Source of the DNA: Dipteris shenzhenensis | Taxonomy: Eukaryota; Polypodiophyta; Polypodiopsida; Gleicheniales | Strand: one strand, 5' to 3' | Length of the DNA: 64,000 nucleotides | Assembly: GCA_047967505.1 (NCBI GenBank) | Contig: CM106541.1 | In this document: one piece after another, positions 51,957-63,142 of the stretch | How the letters are laid out: every line of letters begins with the position of its first letter | Position numbering within the stretch: position 1 is the stretch's first letter | Notes under the pieces: generated by a model | The model's input: the letters and a program-made list of their open reading frames with translations, nothing else | Told to the model about the DNA's origin: nothing | Databases searched by the model: none | Program-made: the position numbers and the translations under genes

Positions 51957-53930
51957 CACAAGAAACTTCATTGGCACAATGACTGTAACTTGAATGACCA
52001 TCACGATGATTTTCTCTTCCTAAAAAATTACCTCAATTGATTGACCGCCTTGGTCGTACTGCTTCTTGTGGCAATCTCTTTCATAGTATCCAAACTTATA
52101 ACAGTAGTGGCACTGAATGTTTGACATGACGTTGATGGATGCATTCCCTCATCCTTGGAATCTTCCTTTGTTGGAATGATTTCTTCGTTGCTGATGCTGA
52201 GGATGATGCTGATGTTGATTTTGCTGATGACTTTGTTGTTGATGATGACCACTTCGCTAAAATGATCTACCTCTATCTCTACCTCTGCCTTTGCTTTTAT
52301 CTAAAGCTATGAATGCTTGATCATTGGAATGACCTTTGAGTGCTCAGGACTACATTCTTGTATCCCTCTTCTAGTCCATTCAGGATGACTTGAACCATTT
52401 TTGCAAGAATCATGGTGTCTCCTCTTGCTACGAGTTGATTGTTGCAATCCTTGATCCTAAGTACGTAAGCATGACTGGTTTCACTACTATTGCAGAAACT
52501 CTCGTTGATTTGTTTTCTCAGTTTGAGAATCCTAGAACTGTTCTTGGGCTCATCAAGAATTGCGAACATATCCCATGCTTCTTTTGAGGTCTTGACTGTG
52601 TTGAGTTGTCCTAGCATGACATCTTGCACATTTATCAAAGGATATGCATATTTTTCTTTCTTGTCCCACTTTGCCTATGCTCGAGCAATGGTAGGATCTA
52701 CTACATGTGCAGTCACTATTGTGCAACTGTAGATCTCACTGCTCTATTGGTGATGCAACAAGTGGAGTAGAGCTATTGTTGGCTGGATCATCCAATGGTC
52801 TAGGTATAGACCCATCGACATACTCCCGTTTGCCTTGAAGTACAAGAATTGTCTCCATCCATTTGTTATTTCCATGTGCCATAATTGGAGTTGTCTAACT
52901 TAGGAGATGCCTCCAAATTGAGGTTGCTAGTTGTAGACATGGTGCAAGAAATGTACTCAAAGTGTCTGTGAAATCACTACAGTCTAACTGCAATAGTCTA
53001 ACTGCAATGCACTAATTGTATCAAGTGCAATCTGAACTATGGGTGGAGATAGAACTGCGATATATATAATCCAATCTGTTACAAGGCTTGTGGCAAATGA
53101 TGTCGGGAATAGCCAAGAGGCTTTACAGGGCTTAAATGATGTGCTCAATGCCAAAAAATAGCCAATAGGATTTACAATGATGGCATGTGTGTGTAAAGTG
53201 CTATTTGCCCTCTGATCAGTTGGTCAATGCCTCTAAACACTCTGAAGTCTACTCACTGAATTGTGGAATGTCGGGTTTCAAGAAATGTAATGATGTGAAA
53301 CCGCATGTGAGCGAAGGGACTGACTCCAAGTAGGAACTATTTAGGAATTTTTGGGCATGGCTTCGATTGGCTTTTGTGGATTATCTCCTGTAAGGATGAT
53401 CTAATCTACTATCAACTAAGGATGATCTAATCTCCTCTGAACTAGATCTAGACCAATCATCGAGTGATGTAAAAGTAGCAAATAATTCCTTTTCTTTGTT
53501 TGTTTTAGATATTGTGTTCACATGCAGTGCCTATGAAGAGACTCGTGTGCTTAGCAGGAGGTCAGTGCCACATGGCAATGATGATGTGGTAGGATGATTG
53601 GATAGGGTGGCATGGCCTTGATGACATGGTAGGAGAAGACTTGATAGTGATGACATGGCACAATGCCTTGGGATGCTAATTTGGCAGTTGACTTGGTAAA
53701 ATTATGATGTGGCAGTCGATGATGATGTGTCACTAGAGACCCTGGTGCTGACATGGCATCAGATGATGTGGACCTATGTGACTGGTAGATTATCTGTGTT
53801 GCTAATGTGGCATCAGATGAGGTGACATGGCAAGTTGTTGGCTGCCTAGGTGGAAGATGTTAGGCAACACGTGGCAGATAAGGGTCTGCCTACGTGGTAG
53901 ATAAGGAGGAGCCTTGGCAGTGCCATGTGT
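51957..53930 (-). mobile_element. Copia-F-related fragment: gag and leader only
   Basis: It aligns with copia-F from about 42431 to 44810: a zinc-knuckle region, the gag stretch NVQDVMLGQLNTVKTSKEAW, LRKQINESFCNSSETSHAYV and GLEEGYKNVV, then the leader with gatgatgtggca-like repeats (53540-53900). No LTR, primer site or pol is recognisable at either end. It is clearly older than copia-F, with many substitutions and frame breaks. Confidence 0.75.
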
Positions 53931-56100
53931 CCTCTTGTCTATTGTGACACAAAGTGCAAGGTTCTAGATGTTCAATCAAGAGTGGACTACATAAAGAATG
54001 CCTAAAATGCACCTTGAAAGAGGAATTTAGAAGTATGTAAGGGCTGCATGTGTTGTGTTTAGGCTCCTGTATGTTCCAAATTTGCAAGATAGATGAAGCG
54101 TTTTGGTTAGTAGTCACATGGGTCTTCTTTGAGTTGTCGAATCTAGCATACCTTTTTGGCTTTTCTCTTTTGTGTAGCGGCAGTTTTCATACCTTCTGTT
54201 GAGAGAAGGTTGCATTTGTGTGTGGTGTTTGCTATAATGTTCTACCAAGTTAACGTGAAAACAAAGACGAGCGTTTGGTTAAATTCAACATACATTTCCG
54301 CCTCATTTTTTAGTGTGAGTCTATGTGCTCGTACGTTCCGTTTTGTCATGGACATATAGATATTCATGATATGAGAGCTTGAAAGGGGAATTTGAAAGCA
54401 TGCAAAGGCTGCATGTCTTGCGTTCCTCTTGGGCAATCGGTATCAGCAACATGACTTCTCCTTCCTTTCTCCTCCCCTTCTCCTTCTACCGTACCGCCCC
54501 AGACAGGAGTAGATTGGCAGTGAGGGATCTATGGGGGAATGTAGTGCTTTTGATGATGAGTTTGGCGCTTGGTTTTGATGGAGGGGTGGCATGATTGTTT
54601 GTGCAATTTTTTTCCTCTCTTCATCAGAAATGAAAACTGTGCTTTTTAGCGCTATAAAGATCTTAGCGAGGTTGCACTTGTGGGTTAGGTTGGCAAGAGT
54701 TTGTGTTAGTGGCATGGTAAGGGTTAAGTGTTGAATTTATAAATTGTTAGGGTTTGTGTGCTCTATTTTTGTTGTTGTGTTGATTTAGGTTTTTCGTGTA
54801 CATAATGTTCTAGCCATGCGTATCTAGTGTGAAGCTGTTAGTCATTCATTATTTTGAAGTCTTATATTCGTGTTTGCGGCAGCTGTAATGTTTGGCTATA
54901 TTGTCGCTTAGTCATGATGTGTATATTGAATGTTGTGGTTTGTCTTTTTGTACTTGCTTGTATGAGTGTGGCTATGTCTTCTAGCATGTTTAGAAGACAT
55001 TGTTAATGGAAGGCTTGACATTTTTGGCTCATGCCAAACGTTTTCTTATAAAGAAGATATATACAAAGTCCGAAGTTTTGCTTTTTCAGAGTATTACACT
55101 TATAGCTAATGGGTAATAAAAAATTAGTGTAATGAGAGAACATTCTCTAATGATTGTCTTTGGGCAAAAGCTTATGTATTTTGATAAGCAATATTTCTTT
55201 AATGCAATATTGTCAAAAGATATGTAATAGCAAGTTCTTAATGAAAGTTAATATGGCAAATTATTGAAGCAGGAGTGTCTAGCTTGGATGTATTTCAATT
55301 AATAAGTTTTGTAATGCCAATCCAAGTTTTTGTGGTCATTATTGTACAAGTGCTTAGCATGAATATATTTTAGTGTTGGTATTTGTAATTTAATATTTGA
55401 GCTTCAATGAAACATATAACCAAAATATATAAACATGGTTCTTTTTTTTTTTGCAATGCTAAATTAGTTTTTTATTTCTTTCTTAAATTTTGTTATAATA
55501 AATATTATGATGTTTGTAATGCTAACTTAATAATTGAACTTTAATGAAACTTGTAGCCAAAGTATATAAACATCATTATATAAATTAGTTTTGCAATGTC
55601 CAAATAGTTTATTTTTTTATTTTTTAAATTTTGTTGTAATTACTATTTTTTTAAATTGTTATAATGAATTTTTTTTTGGCATTTTTTAAAAAAAATTTGC
55701 AGCAAGTAGGCACTATTGTACATGTCTGCACCCTCTATATTCGATTGAGCTGCTACTCTGCGTTCTAAATGTAAATGATTATTACCTTATGTAGTATTAG
55801 TCTTATTAACAAGATGTGTGAAATTGTCAATTGAAAAATCATAACAAATTTGAGAATGTCAATAAGTTATTACAAATTTGCATATAAATAATTATAAAAT
55901 ATTGTTAGTTTTTATAAAACACTTCACTATTGCTATAAAATAATTTTAAAATTTGTCTAATATTTAATTTAGAACATTTTATTGTGGTTTTTTTGGTCCT
56001 AAAATAAACTGTAAGTCTTTACAGACTATGTACTTGTCTAGTGCAAAAAGAATTAAGGAGAAAAACTTCCATTGTAATTTTGGCTTGCTTAAAAGGATTT
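53931..56100. other. AT-rich intergenic sequence
   Basis: No gene, LTR or RNA gene was recognised. Homopolymer t runs occur at about 55440-55455 and 55610-55690. Short ORFs have no recognisable domain. Confidence 0.4.
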
Positions 56101-56120
56101 TAACATGACATGCACGAGTT

Positions 56121-57333
56121 ATGAAGAAAATTGTTGATACTAATCAATCTTCAAAACCAAAGTCGACTATAGATATAAAGAAGAAGCTAAAGCATAAAGA
56201 AAGAGGAGAGAAGATTGTAATCAAACCTTGGTACTATGAAAATGCTAGAGCTTTAGGGGCTTTTGAGTTTATAAGCATGCACATGCATCTATATAGTCAA
56301 GACTAGGGTGAACATCTGATTACACTTTGGTATTTGATCCTTCAACTAAGGTCGAATGTTTAGAAATGTTTGCAATTGACCCAATATTTGTTCCGACCAC
56401 TAGTATCTACAAGTACAAAAGAGATAATGAACAAAGGACAAGGGAACTATTTGCCACTGGCTACAGTCGTAGTGATGGTGATTAAGCTTAGAAGCTGCAT
56501 GCATCAGATGGATGAACTAATCATTGATGATAGTGAAAATACAGAAGACCTTATCATGGTAACTTATCATTACAATTCTTTAGATTTTTAATCACAGTGA
56601 GTTTTTTACTTCTACCTGAGAAAATTTTAAGCTACGTTACTATTGCAGTTGACTTTTTGGAACAACCAACATTCGAATTATGTCAAGATTGTCGATAGGT
56701 TTAAGGTAGTGTGTTTCTACCATTTTGTTCTAAGAAACGTAGGAGCGAAAAGAAATAGCTAGCCAGTCGTGCTAAATATGCTTGATCTGACTATCATGGC
56801 ACCTGCAAGATTTCCTTCGATCTCTACTAAATTAGACCGAGTGTTCCACTGACATATTTAGTAGATCAGTTACGGCAATTGAGTAATATTTGATTTGTGT
56901 ACATCAGTATATAATATTTTAGAACATATTATAATATGTTGGTAGTTAATACCATTATGATGTATTAATAGATAAGCAAAATTTCACTGTTACAGGTCTG
57001 AATTCAACATTATATGAGCCTGCATGCTCATTTTGTAAAGAGGGAAAGATTTTAAAGGAGAATAATGTACCTCGATGCTTGACATGTGACCGGATTACGA
57101 TTTTGGAAAAGCTCCCCAAAGTGAAGGCACTTATTACAAGCTTAGATGGTGCAACTGTGGAGGTTACATTGAAGGGCACATGGGTTGATAAAGTTTTAGA
57201 TTTGTCTCGACCTTTCATAGAGTTACTAGAAGACAACACACAATTTCTAAAATCAGAGTTATTTGATTGGAGAATCAAAGGAAGATTCTTGGTCAATATG
57301 CACGATTTGTTGCAGGCTTCATCACTCTAAGGA
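56121..57333 (+). pseudogene. Possible RPA1/MEIOB-like OB-fold gene fragment
   Basis: Several separated coding-looking stretches lie on the plus strand: EKIVIKPWYYENARALGAFE (about 56205-56265), FDPSTKVECLEMFAIDPIFV then RDNEQRTRELFATGYSRSDG (about 56335-56487), LTFWNNQHSNYVKIVDRFK (56649-56705, with AG before and GT after it), and 56996-57330. The last reads STLYEPACSFCKEGKILKEN, RCLTCD, then ITILEKLPKVKALITSLDGA and TVEVTLKGTWVDKVL to a TAA. The C-x2-C ... C-x2-C ribbon followed by an OB-like strand pattern resembles DBD-C of RPA1 or MEIOB. Exon phases could not be joined cleanly, so it may be a pseudogene or a Helitron-type capture. Confidence 0.35.
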
Positions 57334-58403
57334 GTAATGGTGCTTGACAAGTTCATCAGCTCAGTTTTCTTATAGTAGAGTGGTAGCCTAATATTTTCCA
57401 GCTTCAATTTCTTTGGTTACATAGTTCAAGATTTCATTGAGTGTCTTTTACCTATTGTAGAAGATAAGCTAGTAAGCTTCATTGTTCCATAACATAGTAG
57501 CATTTGGTGCTACATGTTACTTTGTAAAAAACTCTTTCTTTATTCCAAAAAAAAAATTGTACATAAAAAAAACTTGTCTGCTTTCATATTTTTTTTAAAT
57601 TCAAGTAAAGTTCATTCAGTAAACAATCTACTTTGAGAACTTAGACGTAGATGTGTGCATAATTCAACTATGATTATGTTATTTAAACAAAGGTAATGTA
57701 GTTGTAATATTAAAGTCACCCTTACTTTAGTTTATTTGCAAGATATTATTCGGAATAAAAATTTATTTTCAACTTCTCAAGAAATCCGACTTATGGGTTT
57801 CTAATACTTACTAAATTGGTAAACATAATATTCTCTTTATTGGAAAATTTGAAGCAACGCTACTTGTAATCATACAAACGAAATATAATTTTAATCTACA
57901 CATAATTTAGCACATACATACTACAGATACCATTTTAAATATAATGATAAGAAGTCTACTTATTAATAGGAACTCTTCATAGAAGCTAACCAAATGTATT
58001 TCCATACTAAATTAATCAAATTAAACAAACGCTTCCTTTAGTTTAGTTGCAAGATATCATTTCAAATACACTGTTATTTCTACTTTATAGGTAATGCTAT
58101 TTATTTGTTAGTACTTGTTATTAGTTTCAAAGTGGCATTATTCAATCTATTTGTTAAACTAAAATAAGGTTTCTTTTCACAGCACCACTATAACTGGTAT
58201 AGAATATCTATATATTTACTAGTATTCCAAATTCAATGAAACATTACATTTCTTCGTATATCGAAAGATAGTCTGTAAAACTACAAAACAACTACAAATG
58301 CGACAACTCTACCATTTACAAAAAATACAATACCTTTTATGGTATTCTCCACTTTCAAATACACCTCTCAAGAAATAGTTATATTTATAACCACATTTAT
58401 GCT
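57334..58403. other. AT-rich interval, no recognised feature
   Basis: Strongly AT-rich sequence with no ORF carrying a recognisable domain. It borders the CACTA-like end. Confidence 0.4.
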
Positions 58404-58601
58404 CACTACAAGGCATAGGCCCTTTTCCGACGAAAATACCGATGCTTTTTACATTATTATTTTTTTAAACGAGCGCAAACATTGTTATTAAAGCCGTTAA
58501 AAGTGTCGGAAAAGAACCGTCGCTATATAGCAACGATGACAAACGTCGCTATATAGTGACACTGATAAACATTGCTATATAGCGACGATTAATAGAACTA
58601 T

Positions 58602-58669
58602 AAAAAAAGCATTAGTGGGGCTAAACAGGGCCATAGCAAGTCCTATTTTGCCCCACTAATGCTTTTTTT
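58602..58669. repeat. 20-bp inverted repeat near the CACTA-like end
   Basis: The arms aaaaaaagcattagtggggc (58602-58621) and its exact complement (58650-58669) flank a 28-base spacer. The hairpin is perfect and lies among the subterminal repeats. Confidence 0.85.
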
Positions 58670-58883
58670 TTTGCAATTACAAAAAAAGTTTTTTATTACA
58701 AAATTTCCCTTGCGAAAAGGGTGATACAAAATCGCTCAAATGAAATGATCAAGCAACAAAAGCATATACATGTTGAACATATACAACATTGTTTGTTACA
58801 AAATTACCCTTTCAAAAAGGGTGATACAAAATTGCTCAAAGAAGTGGATATACAAACTGACATACATGGCGAAGTATATGCAA

Positions 58884-58911
58884 ACTACTACTATTACTAC
58901 TACTACTACTA
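58884..58911. repeat. (TAC)n microsatellite
   Basis: About nine trinucleotide units of cta/tac lie at the 3' end of the transposase-like gene. Confidence 0.85.
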
Positions 58912-60472
58912 CTCATTCGAATCGTCCTCATTGTCCTCGTCTTGTTGGCCTGATCCTTGGTCCTCGTGAGCTGCGCCTTCTCCCTGATCCTCGTCACGTG
59001 CCTCTGATCCCTAGCCCTGGTGATTGCTCACCTCCAGTGATGGGATACTCGAGCTTTGACCCTAAGAGTGAACCATATAAATTGACAATTAGATTGGAAC
59101 TTAAAGAATAAAACAATTTAAAAAGTGAGATTACAAGTAGGAGTAGACTTATATCATGCGAGCAACCACCTTAGCCCAATCGACCATCACTCCCATTGCC
59201 TCTTGCTCAATAAACCACAGCTTTGTTCTTATGCGAAATGCGCATCGCATCTCTGCATCTATAGGAAGACGACCCATCGCAGCTTGCTATGGATCCAATT
59301 TACGAGAGTTAGAGTTAGATAAAGTGCATGTAATATGTAGTAAAACAAATAGAACAATACATTAAATGAGAAGAAGTAGACTTACCACGGTTGCCTCGAA
59401 TGCCAACCGTCCGCCTGCACCAAAGTGCGAAGTACCTACGATGTCCAACCGTCTCTTCACAGCCCTCCTCTTACCCTCAAACATTTTGGGATGGTCCCTA
59501 TTCTGCTTCTTGAAGAACTTCTAATCAGCTTTGTCTGCACAGCTAGGTTTAGCCATCCCCTTTGTGATGGAAGTATGCAAGGTTGATCTACGGTGCTTCA
59601 AGACCAAACCCATGTGCTCTCGCATATAATTCTCATTAAACTCCCAATTTGGCAAGTTAGGGCATTTTTGTTTTAATTCATCGATGACCGCCTACTTCTT
59701 TTGGTCATCTTGATACCTCCAATAGGTAGCAATGCTACTCTTGAAGTGATCGCTCATCAACTGCCTCATGGTGGCCATCACTGCTTTGCCCTTTCTATCT
59801 TCTATTATCTCTCTGGCAGTCGTGATTTGATAGGAGAGATCCTCTGATGAGTAAGGAGGACTGATGGTAGTAGAGTTAGAAGGAGTGAAAGCTGTGTGAG
59901 CGCTTTCGGAGTGAGGAGTAGCAATGGGAGTAGGAGCGGGCAAGGGACTTGACTGGTACTATGTCTCTGGACCAAGTGGAGACTTATAGGGATGTGAGTG
60001 TGCTGACTCGTCTACATCTCCCAAGTCAGCACAACATAAGCGGCCCTCCTACTCTTCCTTCCCTTATGAGAGGCACGTGTAGGTGATGACCCCTCGATCA
60101 AAAGAGCATGAGGGGACGACTGGGCAGTAGGTCCAGCCGTCGATGTAGGGGAGGGAATTACTAAGGTCCTCTGAGATAGCAGAGAGAAGAATCTCGCCGC
60201 TCCTCATCGGTCATCTGCGCTACAAACTCGTCGAGACTCTCGACAAAGCCATGCATGGCTAGCAAAGGAGTTTCCCAAGGGGTAGTCGCAGTGCTACGTC
60301 CGAGAGGAGTCAGACCAGGGGTAGTCACAGTGCTGGGTCCGAGAGGAGTCAGACCAGAAGTAGTCCCCTCAGGTGTCACTTGAGAGGAATCAAAGTCCTA
60401 TGGAGCATATAGATCTTGATGTCTCCTCTTGCGAGGCTGTCCATACTCGTCGAACGTGCAACGTGATCCCAT
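58909..60472 (-). pseudogene. Transposase_24-type (Ptta/En-Spm) protein, introns and stops
   Basis: The start at 60472 reads MGSRCTFDEYGQPRKRRHQD, LYAP, an in-frame TAG, then a Thr/Pro repeat block (TTPGLTPLG) and LDEFVAQMTDEERR. After a gap: AREIIEDRKGKAVMATMRQL, WEFNENYMREHMGLVLKHRR, GMAKPSCADKAD, a stop, FFKKQNRDHPKMFEGKRRAV and IVGTSHFGAGGRLAFEA (near 59390). After a further gap that looks like an intron: GRLPIDAEMRCAFRIRTKLW and VMVDWAKVVARMI. An acidic tail (EDNEDDSNE) then stops at 58909-58911. The FF---N and SH-GG pattern is that of plant Transposase_24 proteins. At least two in-frame stops make activity unlikely. Confidence 0.55.
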
Positions 60473-60529
60473 GTCTAACATAGACACAAACACGAAAACA
60501 AAAACAAAAAACAAACATAAGCATAGGCA

Positions 60530-61008
60530 TATGCAAAGGAAAAGAGGAAGAAGAGGGAAAGGAAAAGAGATTGGAAGAGGGGAAAGAGAGAAGAAGAGGG
60601 AAAGGAAAAGAGGGAGGAAAAGAGATTATGCGTAAGTATAAGAGCATAAGAGCATGAGCAGAAAAGAGGGGAAAGAGGGAAGAAGAGGGAAAGGAAAAGA
60701 GGGAGGAAAAGAGGAAGAAGAGGGAAAGGAAAAGAGATTGGGGAAGACGGGAAAGAGAGAAGAAGAGGGAAAGGAAAGAGGGAAAGAAGAGAGAAGAAGA
60801 GGGAAAGAAGAGGGAAAGAAGAGGAGAGAAGAGGGAAAGAGAGAAGAAGAGGGAAAGAGGAGAAGAGGAGGAAAAGAGGAGGGAAAAGAGGAGGGAAAAG
60901 ATGGGGGAAAAGAGGAGAAGAGAGAAGAAGAGGGAAAGGAAAGAGAGATTGGAAAAGGGGAAAGAGGGAAAGAAAGAGAGAAAAAGAGGGAAAGGAAAGA
61001 GGGAAAAA
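60530..61008. repeat. Purine-rich array, (GGAAAGGAAAAGAG)-like
   Basis: Almost 480 bases of nearly pure a/g sequence are built from gggaaaggaaaagag, agaagaggg and ggaaaagag units. The long ORFs crossing it (Lys/Glu/Arg on plus, Phe/Ser/Pro/Leu on minus) are translation of the repeat and are not called genes. Confidence 0.9.
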
Positions 61009-61182
61009 GAGACATATGCTCATGCTTATGCATGAGCATATGTCTCCTTCTCTTATGCTCATGCATAAGCATAAGCATGAGCATATGACTCCTTCTCTTA
61101 TGCTTATGCTTATGCTTATGCATAAGAGGAGAGGAGTCTTATGCATAAGCATAAGCATAAGCATAAGAGAAGGAGTCATATG
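61009..61182. repeat. Perfect hairpins built on CATAAG
   Basis: Inverted repeats: 61009-61025 with 61030-61046 (17-bp arms, 4-base loop); a smaller tatgctcatgc/gcatgagcata pair at about 61053-61084; and 61082-61126 with 61138-61182 (45-bp perfect arms, 11-base loop). The arms are mostly cataag/cttatg hexamers plus actccttctc. They end exactly where the candidate LTR at 61181 begins. Confidence 0.92.
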
Positions 61183-61353
61183 TGTGGGGGTTAAAGGTCA
61201 CTGTGCCTTAACCCCGGTTATGTACAATACTCAAACACACATATAAATGAATGAAAAAGAAGATTAGGGTGGTTCTGCACCCACCAAAACTTGTGTGGCT
61301 CTCTGTCTCTCTCTCTCCTTCTTCCTTTCTTGCTTCCGTTGAGAGCACTCTCA
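61181..61353 (+). repeat. Candidate LTR with adjacent primer site
   Basis: The segment runs tgtgtgggggtt to gcactctca and is followed after two bases by tggtatcagagcc (61356-61368), the initiator-Met primer site. No partner LTR is in the window. It would be an upstream, possibly solo or interrupted, element. Confidence 0.45.
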
Positions 61354-61998
61354 ACTGGTATCAGAGCCCGAGTGATCTAGCTGAGCATGCGTGAATGCTT
61401 GGAAGCTCAGTAGCTCTGTGGGAGGAAGGAGAAGCTTTGTGGGAAGCTTTGTGGGTGACTTTACTTACATCCGAGTGTGCAGAGACCTTGGAGGAACCTA
61501 TGGAAAAGTCACTTTGACTTTGCGAAGTGGTTTTGAGAGCCTGTTAAGAGCTTTCAAAGAAAAAGTCGTTTTTTGAGCTTTTTCCTGTTCCGTTCGATGA
61601 CAGAGACTCTGTATTGACTTGTAGAGGCAACTATTGCTTGCTTTTGGTGTCCACATTACTTCAGGAGCTTGGAAACACCTTCATTCTTGAATCTGGGATC
61701 ATTTCATTGGATTTCTGAGTCACTGTGTCAGTTCCTGCGTTTTTTGCCCGGGTGTTGGAACTCAAGTTTGGAGCAACCATTTGCAGATCTGTCAGTTCCG
61801 GTGGACTCAGGAGGTCCTAAAACTTCTATGTTGCTCATCATTCGCACTCCGGTGGAGTTTACAAATAGCTCTGTTTCCAAAAACGTTTTTCAGTCCGTGT
61901 GTTGGACCCAGTGATTGAGGCCACGGTTTCCAAAACCGTCTTTCCCATTGCGTTCCGGACGCCCAAAAACCTCTACCTATCAGTTCTTGCGTGATTCG

Positions 61999-62287
61999 TG
62001 TTGGGATATCTCAAGGTGTATGCCTCAGGCACACCTTATGTTTCTATGTGTGAGTGCTAGAAGCACAGTTAGGTGCCCACAAGCACAATTAGGTGGTGGA
62101 AAAGCCACATAGGATGATTGAGTGAATCTAGGAGCAGATTGAGGAGATGATTGTGGAGCTTTGAGGTCATCAGTGATGTCAGTGACCTTGTATGAGGTGC
62201 CTACTTAAGGACCTCTTTCTTCTTCATTCCATAAGCAAGTATTCTGAATTTGTGTCAACTCTACTCTTTCCTTTCAGTATTCCAACA
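61999..62287 (+). repeat. Copia-G 5' LTR (candidate)
   Basis: The segment runs tgttgggatatctc to agtattccaaca with imperfect inverted ends, TG...CA, and is followed directly by tggtatcagagcc. The left end is inferred because the partner LTR lies beyond the window. A promoter-like ctacttaagga lies at about 62200-62210. Confidence 0.55.
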
Positions 62288-62300
62288 TGGTATCAGAGCC
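62288..62300 (+). promoter_or_regulatory. Copia-G primer-binding site
   Basis: tggtatcagagcc, complementary to initiator-Met tRNA, starts directly after the LTR end. Confidence 0.85.
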
Positions 62301-63142
62301 ATTTGATCCCCCTTGAGCCCATTTCTGCCACATCATCATCTTCTTCTTCATCTTCTTCTTCTCCATTTTCCTCTTTCTTCCCAAAATCTTTGAGAGCTTG
62401 GTTCTCCATCTACAAACGACCATTGCCCAAACCCTCTGAGCTGGAAACTCCTCTAGTATGGGCGAACTTCCACCTGCAAGCAATTGAAGAAAAAACGTCT
62501 GTGGTGGCTGCCATTCTCCAAACAGCGAATTTCTTCTGTTGCTCAATACTCCCTGCCTGCTCCGCCATTGCCTGAGCCCTCTTAGGAGTAGATGGGCGAC
62601 CTCAAGACGAAGATTTTGAGCCATTTTTCAAGTCATTTGGTTTAGTAACGAGGGAGAAATCGTCAAAACTCAGTTTCAGCCTGTAGCAACTCTCCCGGGC
62701 AAAAGTGCGCACCATTTCGTCCAACCTCTGTGCTGGACCTTCTCTGGTATATGAGCTTTCTTTTGCTTCAGAAAGCCCTCTTTTCTTTGCTTTGAAGAGT
62801 GTGATATGAGCCCTCCAAGTTCAGCTCTCTAGTTTTGACAGTTTTGACATACTTTTGAAAATGATGCTACATAAAATGCTACTCTAGCATTTCTGGTCTT
62901 TTGAAGTTTTTAATAACTTCACTACAAGTGTTGCTTCAGTTTTGTTTTGACTTGCTAGACTTGGTGGTGATTGGAAAGTGTTTATTTCATTCACTCCTAT
63001 GAAGCATGCAAAAGTAGCATCATTGTTTGAAAACTAGTCACTACTATTTGCTACATCAAGTGGTTATACTTTGGAAGTATTTCAGTTCTTTTTGCCTTGT
63101 AAGAGAGATAGACACTGCCCAATATCTGGGTTAGACCCTCTC
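62301..63142 (+). other. Copia-G leader
   Basis: About 840 bp between primer site and gag. It has an atcttcttcttcatc trinucleotide stretch near 62338-62370 and no recognised coding domain. Confidence 0.5.

Larger units (their letters stand above)
58404..60472 (-). mobile_element. CACTA (En/Spm)-like element, one end and transposase-related gene
   Basis: The sequence cactacaagg at 58404-58413 matches the usual terminal bases of plant CACTA elements. Close inside lie repeated cgtcgctatatag motifs (58518-58530, 58544-58556 and an inverted copy at 58575-58587), as expected for subterminal binding repeats. A Transposase_24-type gene lies inward. The opposite end (cttgtagtg) was not found before the window ends, so the size is unknown. 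Confidence 0.5.

Noticed and set aside
54156-54715. Overlapping ORFs of 60-90 codons on both strands
   Set aside because: No recognisable domain, no splice support, ordinary length for random ORFs in this composition.
60475-61190. Long ORFs on both strands (234 aa minus, 165 aa minus, 144 aa plus)
   Set aside because: They are translations of a purine-rich repeat and the CATAAG hairpins; both strands and several frames are open because the repeat lacks stop codons.
62929-62938. cactacaag at about 62930 as the second CACTA terminus
   Set aside because: It is in the same orientation as the 58404 end, not inverted, and lacks subterminal motifs.
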